NCBI GenBank assembly: GCA_945892755.1
Contig: CAMDDO010000027.1
Coordinates: 1 to 38,343 of the forward strand
Length of the DNA: 38,343 nucleotides
From: Rhizobium sp. Q54
Lineage (GTDB): Bacteria; Pseudomonadota; Alphaproteobacteria; UBA828
Direction: 5' to 3'
Shown here: positions 18,870 to 26,491 of the stretch, in pieces
How the letters are laid out: each line of letters begins with the position of its first letter
How positions within the stretch are numbered: position 1 is the stretch's first letter
Position numbers and translations under genes: made by a program
Notes under the pieces: generated by a model
Database searches by the model: none
What the model was told of the DNA's origin: nothing
Seen by the model: the letters and a program-made list of their open reading frames with translations, nothing else

Positions 18870-19041
18870 ATGAAACTTGTCTCGATCGTTGCAGCCGCCG
18901 CCTTTAGGCGCGGTCACCCCGGCAACGGAACATACCGGCGCACCCGATCCCGTGCTGTTCGCCAACGCCAAGATGCTCTAGTCCATCGTCATGACGGCCC
19001 TCAACAACAATTGGGTATGGACCTTCACGCCGTCGGCGAAA
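18870..19041 (+). pseudogene. Possible decayed small exported-protein gene
   Basis: ATG 18870 begins MKLVSIVAAAAF, a short signal-peptide-like start. A shift of one base near 18906 then gives AVTPATEHTGAPDPVLFANAKML, a TAG, SIVMTALNNNWVWTFTPSAK and another TAG at 19042-19044. The composition (Trp, Asn, Phe-rich; signal-like start) reads like a protein that has lost its frame. I do not recognise the family. This 300-base region between the Lon-like gene and the class II aldolase shows nothing else convincing. Confidence 0.3.
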
Positions 19042-19111
19042 TAGCGAAAACCGGCGCGGCGACCCACGGCCGCGTGCGCCGCAATCGCTTCGCCCCGGGG
19101 GGGCGCCGGTC

Positions 19112-19891
19112 TTATTCCTTGTAGTCGGGTTGGTCGCGATCGAGCAGGCGTTTGAGCGCGGTGAAATGGGTATCGGCCGAGCTCATCCGGTTTGGATAGA
19201 GGTTCGCGATCTGCTTTGAGGCGTGTTCGACGACCGCTGGGGCGATCGGCTTGAGCTTCCGGCCCGTGCTCATGGCGAGCACCTGCGCCATGCAGGTCCG
19301 TTCGAGGAAAAAGAGATCGTCATAGGCCGCCGCGACGCTGGCGCCGCAGACCACCGCGCCGTGGTGACGCATCATGAGGATCGGCTTGCCGCCCATCGCA
19401 CGCGCCAGCCGATCGCCTTCGTCATTGTCGCTTGCGAGGCCGGTATAAGTGTCGTCATAGGCGATGCGATCGGTGTAGCGCAGCGCGTTCTGGTTGATCG
19501 GCTCGATGCGCCCGTCCTCGATCAGATTGAGCGCCAGGGTGTAGGGCATGTGCGTGTGCATCACGCAAGGCCAATCGGGATAGGCCCGATGCAGCCGGCC
19601 GTGGATGTAGAACGCCGTGTCCTCGGCGATTCCCTCGCCTTCTAGCATCCGGCCGTTTAGGTCGACGATCAGAAGGTCGCTTGCGCGCACCTCGCTCCAA
19701 TGCGTGCCGAACGGGATGAGAAGAAACCGATCGGTCGTCCCGGGCACCAGCAAAGTGAGGTGGTTATCGATGCCTTCGTTCAAGCCATGCAGAGCGGCGA
19801 GCCGATAGGCCGCGGCCAGATCGACCCGGGCTTGCCAGAGCGCATCGTTTCGCATGCCTTGCCTCGCTGCTTGCGACAGGGATCGATTCAT
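19112..19891 (-). CDS. Class II aldolase/adducin-family protein
   Basis: A 259-residue zinc aldolase fold. The metal ligands are visible: H112 and H114 in VMHTHMPYT and H176/H177 in MMRHHGAVVCG. Glu90 (GIAEDTAFYIHGRLHR) corresponds to the catalytic acid of fuculose-phosphate aldolase. NEGIDNHLTLLVPG is the phosphate/substrate loop region. Members include sugar-phosphate aldolases and decarboxylases; some are of unknown function. Its ATG overlaps the stop of the HlyD-type gene (ATGA, 19888-19891), so it is translationally coupled as the last gene of the type I secretion operon. That is an unusual partner. Confidence 0.9.
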   Translation of the reverse strand: MNRSLSQAARQGMRNDALWQARVDLAAAYRLAALHGLNEGIDNHLTLLVPGTTDRFLLIPFGTHWSEVRASDLLIVDLNGRMLEGEGIAEDTAFYIHGRLHRAYPDWPCVMHTHMPYTLALNLIEDGRIEPINQNALRYTDRIAYDDTYTGLASDNDEGDRLARAMGGKPILMMRHHGAVVCGASVAAAYDDLFFLERTCMAQVLAMSTGRKLKPIAPAVVEHASKQIANLYPNRMSSADTHFTALKRLLDRDQPDYKE

Positions 19892-21180
19892 CGCTCTCGA
19901 AAGGCCTCGCTGCCAACCGTCTTGACCGGCCGGAGCAGGAAATCAAGCACGCTCCGCTCGCCGGTGTGAATATCGAGGGTCGCCTGCATGCCGGGCGTGA
20001 TCGGCAGCTCGCCGGGCCGGCCGCCAAGATAGGTCCGGTCGGTCTCGGCCACGACGCGGAAATAGGTCGAGCCGCTTTGCGGGTCGGTCTGGCTGTCGGC
20101 CGAGATATAGGTGACCAAGCCTTCGAGCGCGCCATATTGCGAGAAATCATAGGTCGAGATCTTGACCACGGCGGGCTGGCCGACCTTGACCTGGCCGACG
20201 TCGGTCGGGCTCAGCTTGGCCTCGACCACGAGCTTGGCTTGGCTTGGCACGATCTCCATCAAGGCCTCGCCAGGCTGCGCCACCGCGCCGATCGTGTGAT
20301 AGCGCAGACTCTGCACCACGCCGTCGATCGGGCTCTTGATTTCAGTGCGGGTGACCTGGTCGGTGGTCCGGACGAGCGCCTCGCGCGCGCGCGCGATGCG
20401 ACGCTCGATATCGGCCAGCTCTTCCAGCGCGCGGCGCTTGACCGTGTTCTTTTCCTCCTCGATCCGGCTCTCGGCCTCGGCGATGGCCGACTGCGCCTTG
20501 GGCAGTTGCGCGCGAAGCGAGCCGGCCTCGCCGGAATATTTTTGCACCTCTTGCTTGAGTTGGACGTATTCGAGCTTCGGCATCAGCCCGTCCTTGACCA
20601 GATCTTCCGCCATGGCGAAGCGCTCGCGCGCGAGCGCGTGGTTGTTCTCTGCGGCGCGCAGCTCGGCCTGTACTTGGGTGACGTATTGGTGGCGCTGGCG
20701 CAGTTGGTCGCTCAGAACCGAAAGCGTGCTCTGGAGCGAGTTTAGGTGGCCGTCATAGGCCTGTCGCTCGGCCAAGACCTGATCGGGCCGCCGTGCCGCT
20801 TCAGCCTCGGGCAATTCGAGTTCGGTTTCGCTGGCCTCGGCGGCAAGCCGGGCGCGGGTCAGAATCAGGCCGTCGAGGTCGATCTGGCTCTCCTCCTGCG
20901 CCGAGCCGATGATGCCGGTGTCGAGCTGGAGCAGGACCGCGCCGGCCTTGACCGCGTCGCCCTCGTTGACGTGGATCTCCTTGATAATCCCGCCCTCGAG
21001 ATGCTGGATAACCTTGACTTGGCCCTGCGGCACGACCGCGCCTTCCGCGGTCGCGACTTTCTCGAGTTCGGAGAAATAGGCCCAGGTACCGACCGCGCAG
21101 ATCGCGACGATGACCGACCAAGCGGTCAGCCGCCAAGAGCGGAGCGGGGTGTGCGTGAGCAGGGCGTCGAGCCGGTTCAT
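19888..21180 (-). CDS. Type I secretion membrane-fusion protein (HlyD/PrtE family)
   Basis: A 430-residue periplasmic adaptor linking the ABC exporter to an outer-membrane TolC-like pore. One membrane segment lies near residues 18-35 (LTAWSVIVAICAVGTWAYF). The biotinyl-lipoyl-like half-motifs follow: VAPQGQVKVIQHLEGGI-type (VVPQGQVKVIQHLEGGIIKEI) and GDAVKAGAVLLQLD. A long coiled coil spans about 110-280. The beta-barrel domain has TEIKSPIDGVVQSL, and the C-terminus has ITPGMQATLDIHTGERSVLDFLLRPV, a signature of HlyD/PrtE proteins. Its start overlaps the end of the ABC gene by 4 bases and its end overlaps the aldolase start by 4. Confidence 0.96.
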   Translation of the reverse strand: MNRLDALLTHTPLRSWRLTAWSVIVAICAVGTWAYFSELEKVATAEGAVVPQGQVKVIQHLEGGIIKEIHVNEGDAVKAGAVLLQLDTGIIGSAQEESQIDLDGLILTRARLAAEASETELELPEAEAARRPDQVLAERQAYDGHLNSLQSTLSVLSDQLRQRHQYVTQVQAELRAAENNHALARERFAMAEDLVKDGLMPKLEYVQLKQEVQKYSGEAGSLRAQLPKAQSAIAEAESRIEEEKNTVKRRALEELADIERRIARAREALVRTTDQVTRTEIKSPIDGVVQSLRYHTIGAVAQPGEALMEIVPSQAKLVVEAKLSPTDVGQVKVGQPAVVKISTYDFSQYGALEGLVTYISADSQTDPQSGSTYFRVVAETDRTYLGGRPGELPITPGMQATLDIHTGERSVLDFLLRPVKTVGSEAFRER

Positions 21181-22934
21181 GATGCTTCTTCCGCCGGGGC
21201 CGGCCTGGGCGCACCGCCGAACAGCCGCGGCAGAATATCCTTGGCCGGGCCGCCGAGCGCGATACGGCCGCGTTCGAGCGCGATGATCGTGGCGCAGGCG
21301 CGCAGCAGGATCGGCGTATGGGTTACGACCACGATGGTCCGCTCGCGGGCGAGATCGGCCAAGGCGTCGCGCAAGGCCAACTCCGCCTGCATGTCGAGAT
21401 TGCCGGTGACCTCATCGAGCAGCAAGGCCGGTGGATCGTGGATCAGCGCGCGGGCGATCGCGATGCGCTGGCGCTGGCCGCCGGACAGGCGCGAACCGGC
21501 TTCGCCGATCTCCGTGCCATAGCCATCAGGCAGGTCGACGACGAAGGGGTGGACGCCGGCGAGCGTGGCGGCGCGGACGATCTCCTCATCGGTCGCGCTC
21601 GGCTTGGCGACCGCGATGTTGTCGCGAATCGTGCCGGCGAAAAGAACGCATTCCTGGGGCACATAGCCGATCCAGGCGGCGAGCTCGGCGCGCGAAAATT
21701 GCGCGATGTCGGCGCCGTCGATCAAGACGCGGCCGGCGCTCGGCGCATAAAGGCCCTGCATCAATTTCAGCAAGGTGGTCTTGCCGCAACCATTGCGGCC
21801 GACCACGCCAAGCATGCCGCCGGGCCGGACATCGAGCGAAATGCCGTCGATCAGCGGCGGCCGCGCCGGATCGTAGCCGAACCGAACGTTCTCCAGGGTC
21901 AACCGGCCGCTCGGTCGGTTCAGGCTTACCGCGCTCTTGGCGCGATCTTCGCCCAGCGCGAACGCCGAAGACAGGCGGTTCGCCGACTGGCGATAGCTCG
22001 CATAGGTGCGCCAGGTGCTGACCAGCTGGTTGAGTGGCGCGGTGACCCGGCTGGCCAGCATGGTCGCCGCGATCAGGGCGCCGATCGTCAATTCCTGCTC
22101 GATGATCGAAAGCGCGCCGACCGCGACCAGCGCCACGGTGACGACCATGCTCAGCATCAGGCCGAAATTGCCGAAGGTGTCGTTGCGCCCGCCACGCACC
22201 AGCGCGTGCTCGATGGTATCGGCGTGGCGGTCCTCGAAGCGCGGCTTGAAGGCGTTGCCGAGCGCGAGCGCCTTGATCGTCGTGCGACCGGCCAGCATCT
22301 CGGTGATGAACGCGTCGCGGCCGATGCCGGCGCGGCGTTCGGCGCGGGTCGCGCGCCCGAGGCTGTCGCCGGACAGCAGCGCGAGGCCGAGATAGAGTGG
22401 CAGCGCGGCAAGTAGCACATAGACCACGGGCGGCGCGATGACCCAGATCAGCGTGATGAAGATGACCGCGAACGGCAAGTCCATGACCAAGACCGCGGTC
22501 GGGCCGGAAAACACGTTGCGCACCAGCTCGGCATCCTTGTAGAGCGCCTGCCAAAAGCCGGCCGGTCGCGCTTCGAGCGTGCCAAGCGGCAGCGCCGAAA
22601 GCTTGTCGTAGAGCTTGCGGCCGAGCGCGACATCGATGCGGAGGGCGACGCGCTGCAACATGCGGGCGCGCGACTGGCGCAAGGCGAAGTCGAACGCGAT
22701 GGCGACCGCGACCCCGACCAGCAGCGCGATCAACGTGCTGATGCCGTGATAGAAGATCACGCGGTTGTAGACTTGCTGGACAAAGATCGGCACGGCGAGA
22801 GCCAGCAGGTTGACGAACAACGAAAGGAAGACGACCTCGCGAAAGGCGCCGCGCAAGGGCGCCAGCAGCGCCTTCAGCCAGGCGCGCGTTTGGGGCGTCT
22901 CGGCGTCGAGCTTGGCGAGTTCGGCATCAACCAT
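21177..22934 (-). CDS. Type I secretion ABC transporter, permease-ATPase (PrtD-like)
   Basis: A 585-residue half-transporter that exports unfolded RTX proteins across the inner membrane. Six membrane helices occupy about 30-310. The ATPase has Walker A GRNGCGKTT, the Q-loop PQECVLFAGTIRDNI, signature LSGGQRQRIAIARAL, Walker B ALLLDE, D-loop TGNLD and H-loop VVTHTP. There is no N-terminal C39 or C39-like domain, so by length it is closer to PrtD than to HlyB or LapB. The gene stands directly downstream of three RTX genes on the same strand, so these are the obvious substrates. The ATG at 22934 has GGAG about 12 bases upstream. Confidence 0.96.
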   Translation of the reverse strand: MVDAELAKLDAETPQTRAWLKALLAPLRGAFREVVFLSLFVNLLALAVPIFVQQVYNRVIFYHGISTLIALLVGVAVAIAFDFALRQSRARMLQRVALRIDVALGRKLYDKLSALPLGTLEARPAGFWQALYKDAELVRNVFSGPTAVLVMDLPFAVIFITLIWVIAPPVVYVLLAALPLYLGLALLSGDSLGRATRAERRAGIGRDAFITEMLAGRTTIKALALGNAFKPRFEDRHADTIEHALVRGGRNDTFGNFGLMLSMVVTVALVAVGALSIIEQELTIGALIAATMLASRVTAPLNQLVSTWRTYASYRQSANRLSSAFALGEDRAKSAVSLNRPSGRLTLENVRFGYDPARPPLIDGISLDVRPGGMLGVVGRNGCGKTTLLKLMQGLYAPSAGRVLIDGADIAQFSRAELAAWIGYVPQECVLFAGTIRDNIAVAKPSATDEEIVRAATLAGVHPFVVDLPDGYGTEIGEAGSRLSGGQRQRIAIARALIHDPPALLLDEVTGNLDMQAELALRDALADLARERTIVVVTHTPILLRACATIIALERGRIALGGPAKDILPRLFGGAPRPAPAEEAS

Positions 22935-22998
22935 TAGGCAAGCGCGCTCCGATCATCCGGCGGCCCCAGGCGAGGCTGTCATGCCGTGTCGCACCCGA

Positions 22999-25900
22999 TC
23001 AATAGGCCGTGCCACCACCGAGGCCGGAGACCTGGAGATCGCCCGCAACGACAGTGGCCCCGGACTGAACCGTGGCGATCACAGTATAGCCGGTGCCATT
23101 GCTGCCGTCGTCGTGATAGAGCGTGAGTGACGTCGGATCAAACACGAAATGAGCGGCTGCGCTGCCCGAGCCGCCGGCATTGGTGCCGTCATAGCCGGAT
23201 TGGCTGAAGAAGGTCGTGCCGTTGACCGCCGTGAAATCGCCGGTGCCGAAATTGAACGCCGTGTTCAGGAAATTGAAGCGGTCGGTGCCGCTCAGAAAAT
23301 CGGTGATCTGGTCGCCGGTTTGGGCGCCGACGGTGGCGTTGGTCGCCGCCGCGCCGTCTGCCTTGTCGAAATAGCGGAAGCGGTCGTTTTCGCTCGTCCC
23401 GCCGCCGGTCAGTGTGTCGACGCCGGCGCCGCCGACCAGGATATCAGAGCCGGCGCCGCCGATCAGGCTATCGGCCCCGTCGGCGCCATAGAGCAGATCC
23501 TGGCCGCCGCCGCCCGAAAGCGTCTGGCTGCCGGTGCCGCCCGCGATCAGCTCGTCATTCGAGGTGCCGCTGGTGCCCGGGACGAGCGAATAGGTTGCCA
23601 GGCCCTCGTTGAACTGGAGGAACTCCACGGGCGAGCCCGCATAGTGGTTGAGCACGCTCGCCGTGGTCCCATTCGTGAAATCGAGAATCAGGTCGGTGCC
23701 GTTGTTGCGCGCGGTGAACCCAACCGTGCCGCCGATTTCGAGGAGATCCGAGCCGCTGCTGTCGGTGATGATCTCGGTCGTGGCGCTGGTCGGAATGACC
23801 AGATAGAAGTCGTCACCCGCGCCGCCGTCCAGCGTGTCGCCGCCGCCATTGCCGTTGATCGCATCCGCGCCGAGGCCGCCGAAGATCACGTCGCTGCCGC
23901 TATTGCCGATCAGGTAATCATTGCTGTCACCGCCATTGACGGTGGTGCCGACAGCATCGGCGACCGCGATGAAGTCGTTGCCCGTGCTCCCGGTCGCCGT
24001 GCCGCCGCCGGTCTTCAGGACCAGCGATACATTGGTCAAGGTGGCCGTGGCGTCGACGAACTCGAAGAACTCGATCGTCCCGGTGGTGAAGTGACTCTGA
24101 ATGGTCACCTGTTCGGTCGAGGGATTGCCGAGGACGTGGCGGATGATCAGGTTGTTGCCCGATGCCGTATAGTCGAAGTCGATCGGCAGCGCGTCATTGC
24201 CGGACGAGCCCATCTTGAGCACGTCGGTCGGCGATGAATCGCCGCCATCGTTGATGATCACGGTCGCCGCGCCGCCGATGCCCTCGACCACGAAAATGTC
24301 GTTGCCGCCTCCGCCGACCATCACGTCGCTGCCGCCGCCGCCGATGATCAGGTTGTCGCCGGTTCCGCCGGTCAAGCTATCGGCGAAGGTCGAGCCGGCG
24401 ATCCCCTCGATGGCAACCAGGGTGTCGAAGCCGGCGAGACCGTCGCTCGCCGTGCCCGATGCGAGGTTGACCGAAACCCCCGAGGTCGAGCCGGAATAAT
24501 CGACGGTATCGAAGTCGCCGCCGCCGTCGATCAGGTCGTTGCCGGCGCCGCCGATCAAGATGTCGTTGCCGGCGAAGCCGAACAGGCTGTCATGGCCGCC
24601 GCGCCCGTCGATGAAGTCGTTGAGGTTGCTGCCGTTCAGCACCTCGTCGAGCGACGTGCCGATCAGCGTGAGTCCGCTGATGATGGTGGTCGGCGCGATG
24701 AATTGATCGTCGCCGCTCGTGGTCGAAAAGTCCGGCGGCGGAGCGAAGTAACTCGTCATGTCGGCGAGGGCGGGGTCGTAGAACGCGAGCGTCGCGTCCA
24801 ACATGCCGAACGAGCCGAAGCCGCCGAGCGGATCCGACAGATAGCCGCCATCGAGATAGGCGCCGCTCAGCGGGTCGCTGGTTAGCGTGCCGGCCGACAT
24901 CGTAGGGTCGGCGTAATTGTAGGTCGAATAGCTGAGGCTGGTGTCGCCGGGCGGGGGCGCGGGAACGCCGGTCCCGTAAGCCTCGGCGAGCGCCGGGTCG
25001 GTCAGCGGCGAGAGCCCGTCGAGGCTGAGCTGGGCCTCGTCATAGAGCGCGGCGTCGGGGTCGAGCAATCCGCCATCGCCCGGTGGCGGATTGGCGTCCT
25101 CGGCCAAAAGCCCTTCGACGATCAAGGCGGCGTCCTCGAAGAGTCCCGCCTCTTCGGCGAACATGGCTTCGTCGAGGGGAGGCGCGTCGGGCGGTGGCTC
25201 ACCGGCCAACGCCTCAACCGGCGGTTGACCGTCACTCGGAGGCCCGGATTTGCCAAGGGCGTTAGCGGACTGGTCGCCGTCCGTCGCGCCGCCATTGGCG
25301 TTGTTGGGGGCGGGACCATCGGCTTGGTCGGCCTGCGACTGCGGCACGAGGTGCTGAACGGAATCCGGCGCCGCGCTACCAAGCTGCCCGACCAGAGCCC
25401 TAACCTCGCTGGGCGCGGCGATATAGCTGGTGGCCGGCACGCTATAGGCGCTGACGACCACGGTCGTCTCGAACGCCTGGTCGAGCACGATCGTGCCGGC
25501 TAGGTTCGTGATCACCGCCGAGCCGGTCGTGGTCTGCCCGTCGGGCGTTTGTTCGGTCAGCAGGACGATTTTGTTTTGCTCGCCATCCTGCGCCGCGTAG
25601 ATCGCGACGGCGGTGCCACGCACGCCGATCGAGGCGACCGGTGTCCGGACCACCATCTGCTCGGGATTGTTGGCCGCGATTTCGCCCGAAACGAAGACGA
25701 AGACTCCTTGCAATACCGAGACCGAAGACGCGCCTTCGAGCGTGCTCGGGTCGAACACCAATTCGTCGAGCACCATGCGGGCGTTCTCGCCGACCGAGAA
25801 CGTGCTCTCGTCGACGAACACGACTTCGAGCGCCGTGTCCGCCGCGGTCTCGATGATATCGCCCTCATAGACCGGCGTGTCCTTGGTGAGGCTGACCTTG

Positions 25901-26280
25901 GTACCGTCGACACGCGTCGCGATCGCCTCGCCGCTGATCCCGGCAACGCGGCCGATCGGCTGCGCGGCGTCGCCATCGGCAGCGGCAGCGTATTGGCCGG
26001 GCGCGCGTGCACCCGCCAGCCGCATCGCCAGGGCGGCGTCGATCAGTGCGCCGCCCTCGGTAACCAGCGCCGGCGGATCGCCCTCCAAAAAGAAATTGCG
26101 GATCACGACCACCGGGTGGCCGCCCTGACCGGTCAGCACAAGATCGCCGCCAAGGCGCGCATAGTCGGCCGTGAGCAGGAATGGACCGAACGGAACGACC
26201 AATTGGACGCTGCCGGACGCGTCGAGAACGAGCGCGGGCGGGGTGCCTTGCGCGTCTAATTTGCTCGCCGCGACGCTCAT
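22999..26280 (-). CDS. FecR-domain RTX protein 3
   Basis: A 1093-residue type I secretion substrate with no Sec signal. Residues 15-110 form the N-module shared by all three paralogues (DLVLTG...VVVIRNFF...GQYAAA...PIG). A FecR-like domain (about 110-240) reads LTKDTPVYEGDIIET...VFVDESTFSVGENARMVLDE...SGEIAANNPEQMVVRTPVASIGVRGT. Residues 300-520 are Pro/Ala/Asp-rich linker. Three RTX blocks follow (about 545-665, 765-825, 905-965), with HCBP-related domains between them (about 672-750 and 833-895). The C-terminal 60 residues resemble the paralogues' secretion signal (FVFDPTSLTLYHDDG...GYTVIATVQ). Met 26280 aligns best with the paralogues; 26298 is possible. It lacks the PAAG motif found in the other two, and I see no cysteine. 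Confidence 0.92.
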   Translation of the reverse strand: MSVAASKLDAQGTPPALVLDASGSVQLVVPFGPFLLTADYARLGGDLVLTGQGGHPVVVIRNFFLEGDPPALVTEGGALIDAALAMRLAGARAPGQYAAAADGDAAQPIGRVAGISGEAIATRVDGTKVSLTKDTPVYEGDIIETAADTALEVVFVDESTFSVGENARMVLDELVFDPSTLEGASSVSVLQGVFVFVSGEIAANNPEQMVVRTPVASIGVRGTAVAIYAAQDGEQNKIVLLTEQTPDGQTTTGSAVITNLAGTIVLDQAFETTVVVSAYSVPATSYIAAPSEVRALVGQLGSAAPDSVQHLVPQSQADQADGPAPNNANGGATDGDQSANALGKSGPPSDGQPPVEALAGEPPPDAPPLDEAMFAEEAGLFEDAALIVEGLLAEDANPPPGDGGLLDPDAALYDEAQLSLDGLSPLTDPALAEAYGTGVPAPPPGDTSLSYSTYNYADPTMSAGTLTSDPLSGAYLDGGYLSDPLGGFGSFGMLDATLAFYDPALADMTSYFAPPPDFSTTSGDDQFIAPTTIISGLTLIGTSLDEVLNGSNLNDFIDGRGGHDSLFGFAGNDILIGGAGNDLIDGGGDFDTVDYSGSTSGVSVNLASGTASDGLAGFDTLVAIEGIAGSTFADSLTGGTGDNLIIGGGGSDVMVGGGGNDIFVVEGIGGAATVIINDGGDSSPTDVLKMGSSGNDALPIDFDYTASGNNLIIRHVLGNPSTEQVTIQSHFTTGTIEFFEFVDATATLTNVSLVLKTGGGTATGSTGNDFIAVADAVGTTVNGGDSNDYLIGNSGSDVIFGGLGADAINGNGGGDTLDGGAGDDFYLVIPTSATTEIITDSSGSDLLEIGGTVGFTARNNGTDLILDFTNGTTASVLNHYAGSPVEFLQFNEGLATYSLVPGTSGTSNDELIAGGTGSQTLSGGGGQDLLYGADGADSLIGGAGSDILVGGAGVDTLTGGGTSENDRFRYFDKADGAAATNATVGAQTGDQITDFLSGTDRFNFLNTAFNFGTGDFTAVNGTTFFSQSGYDGTNAGGSGSAAAHFVFDPTSLTLYHDDGSNGTGYTVIATVQSGATVVAGDLQVSGLGGGTAY

Positions 26281-26351
26281 GCGGGCATTGCCTCGCATTG
26301 CGCGATCGAGACTAGTGGCTCAGTTGAACGGTGCATGGCTATGAAAGGACG

Positions 26352-26373
26352 TTTCCCGGCTCGGCTCGGGAAA
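26352..26373. promoter_or_regulatory. Inverted repeat upstream of RTX gene 3
   Basis: TTTCCCG (26352-26358) and CGGGAAA (26367-26373) form a perfect 7-base inverted repeat with an 8-base centre, 72-93 bases before ATG 26280. It could be an operator or a leader hairpin. The nearby CtrA-type box is at 26390-26404. Confidence 0.35.
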
Positions 26374-26389
26374 TCCTGAACCATGGTTG

Positions 26390-26404
26390 TTAAGTCGCCG
26401 TTAA
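26390..26404 (-). promoter_or_regulatory. CtrA binding box, perfect TTAA-N7-TTAA
   Basis: TTAA-GTCGCCG-TTAA is an exact match to the canonical CtrA half-site pair with 7-base spacing. On the minus strand it reads CTTAACGGCGACTTAAC and also supplies the trailing C of the consensus. It lies about 110 bases before RTX gene 3. In a genome this G+C-rich, two TTAA tetramers at this spacing are uncommon by chance. Confidence 0.55.
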
Positions 26405-26437
26405 GACACGGGCGACAGTGCACCGATGGCGATTAGG

Positions 26438-26465
26438 AAAAAACGAGGACCGGGCGCCACGCCCG
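26438..26465 (-). terminator. Possible terminator after RTX gene 2
   Basis: On the minus strand CGGGCG-TGG-CGCCCG (26451-26465) forms a tight hairpin 27 bases past the stop at 26492. A run of six T (26438-26443 as A on the plus strand) follows after 7 bases. The gap between stem and T-run is longer than ideal. Confidence 0.4.
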
Positions 26466-26491
26466 CGCCCTTGTGACATGGCCTACCCGCG

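Noticed and set aside
23149-24237. A 362-codon open frame antisense to RTX gene 3
   Set aside because: Its regular Ala/Ile/Val/Glu pattern mirrors the Gly-Asp repeats of the RTX gene.
26429-26450. A-rich motif ATTAGGAA(T)AAAAC shared by the regions before RTX genes 1 and 3
   Set aside because: Probably the T-tracts of terminators of the preceding genes; similarity is mostly A-runs.
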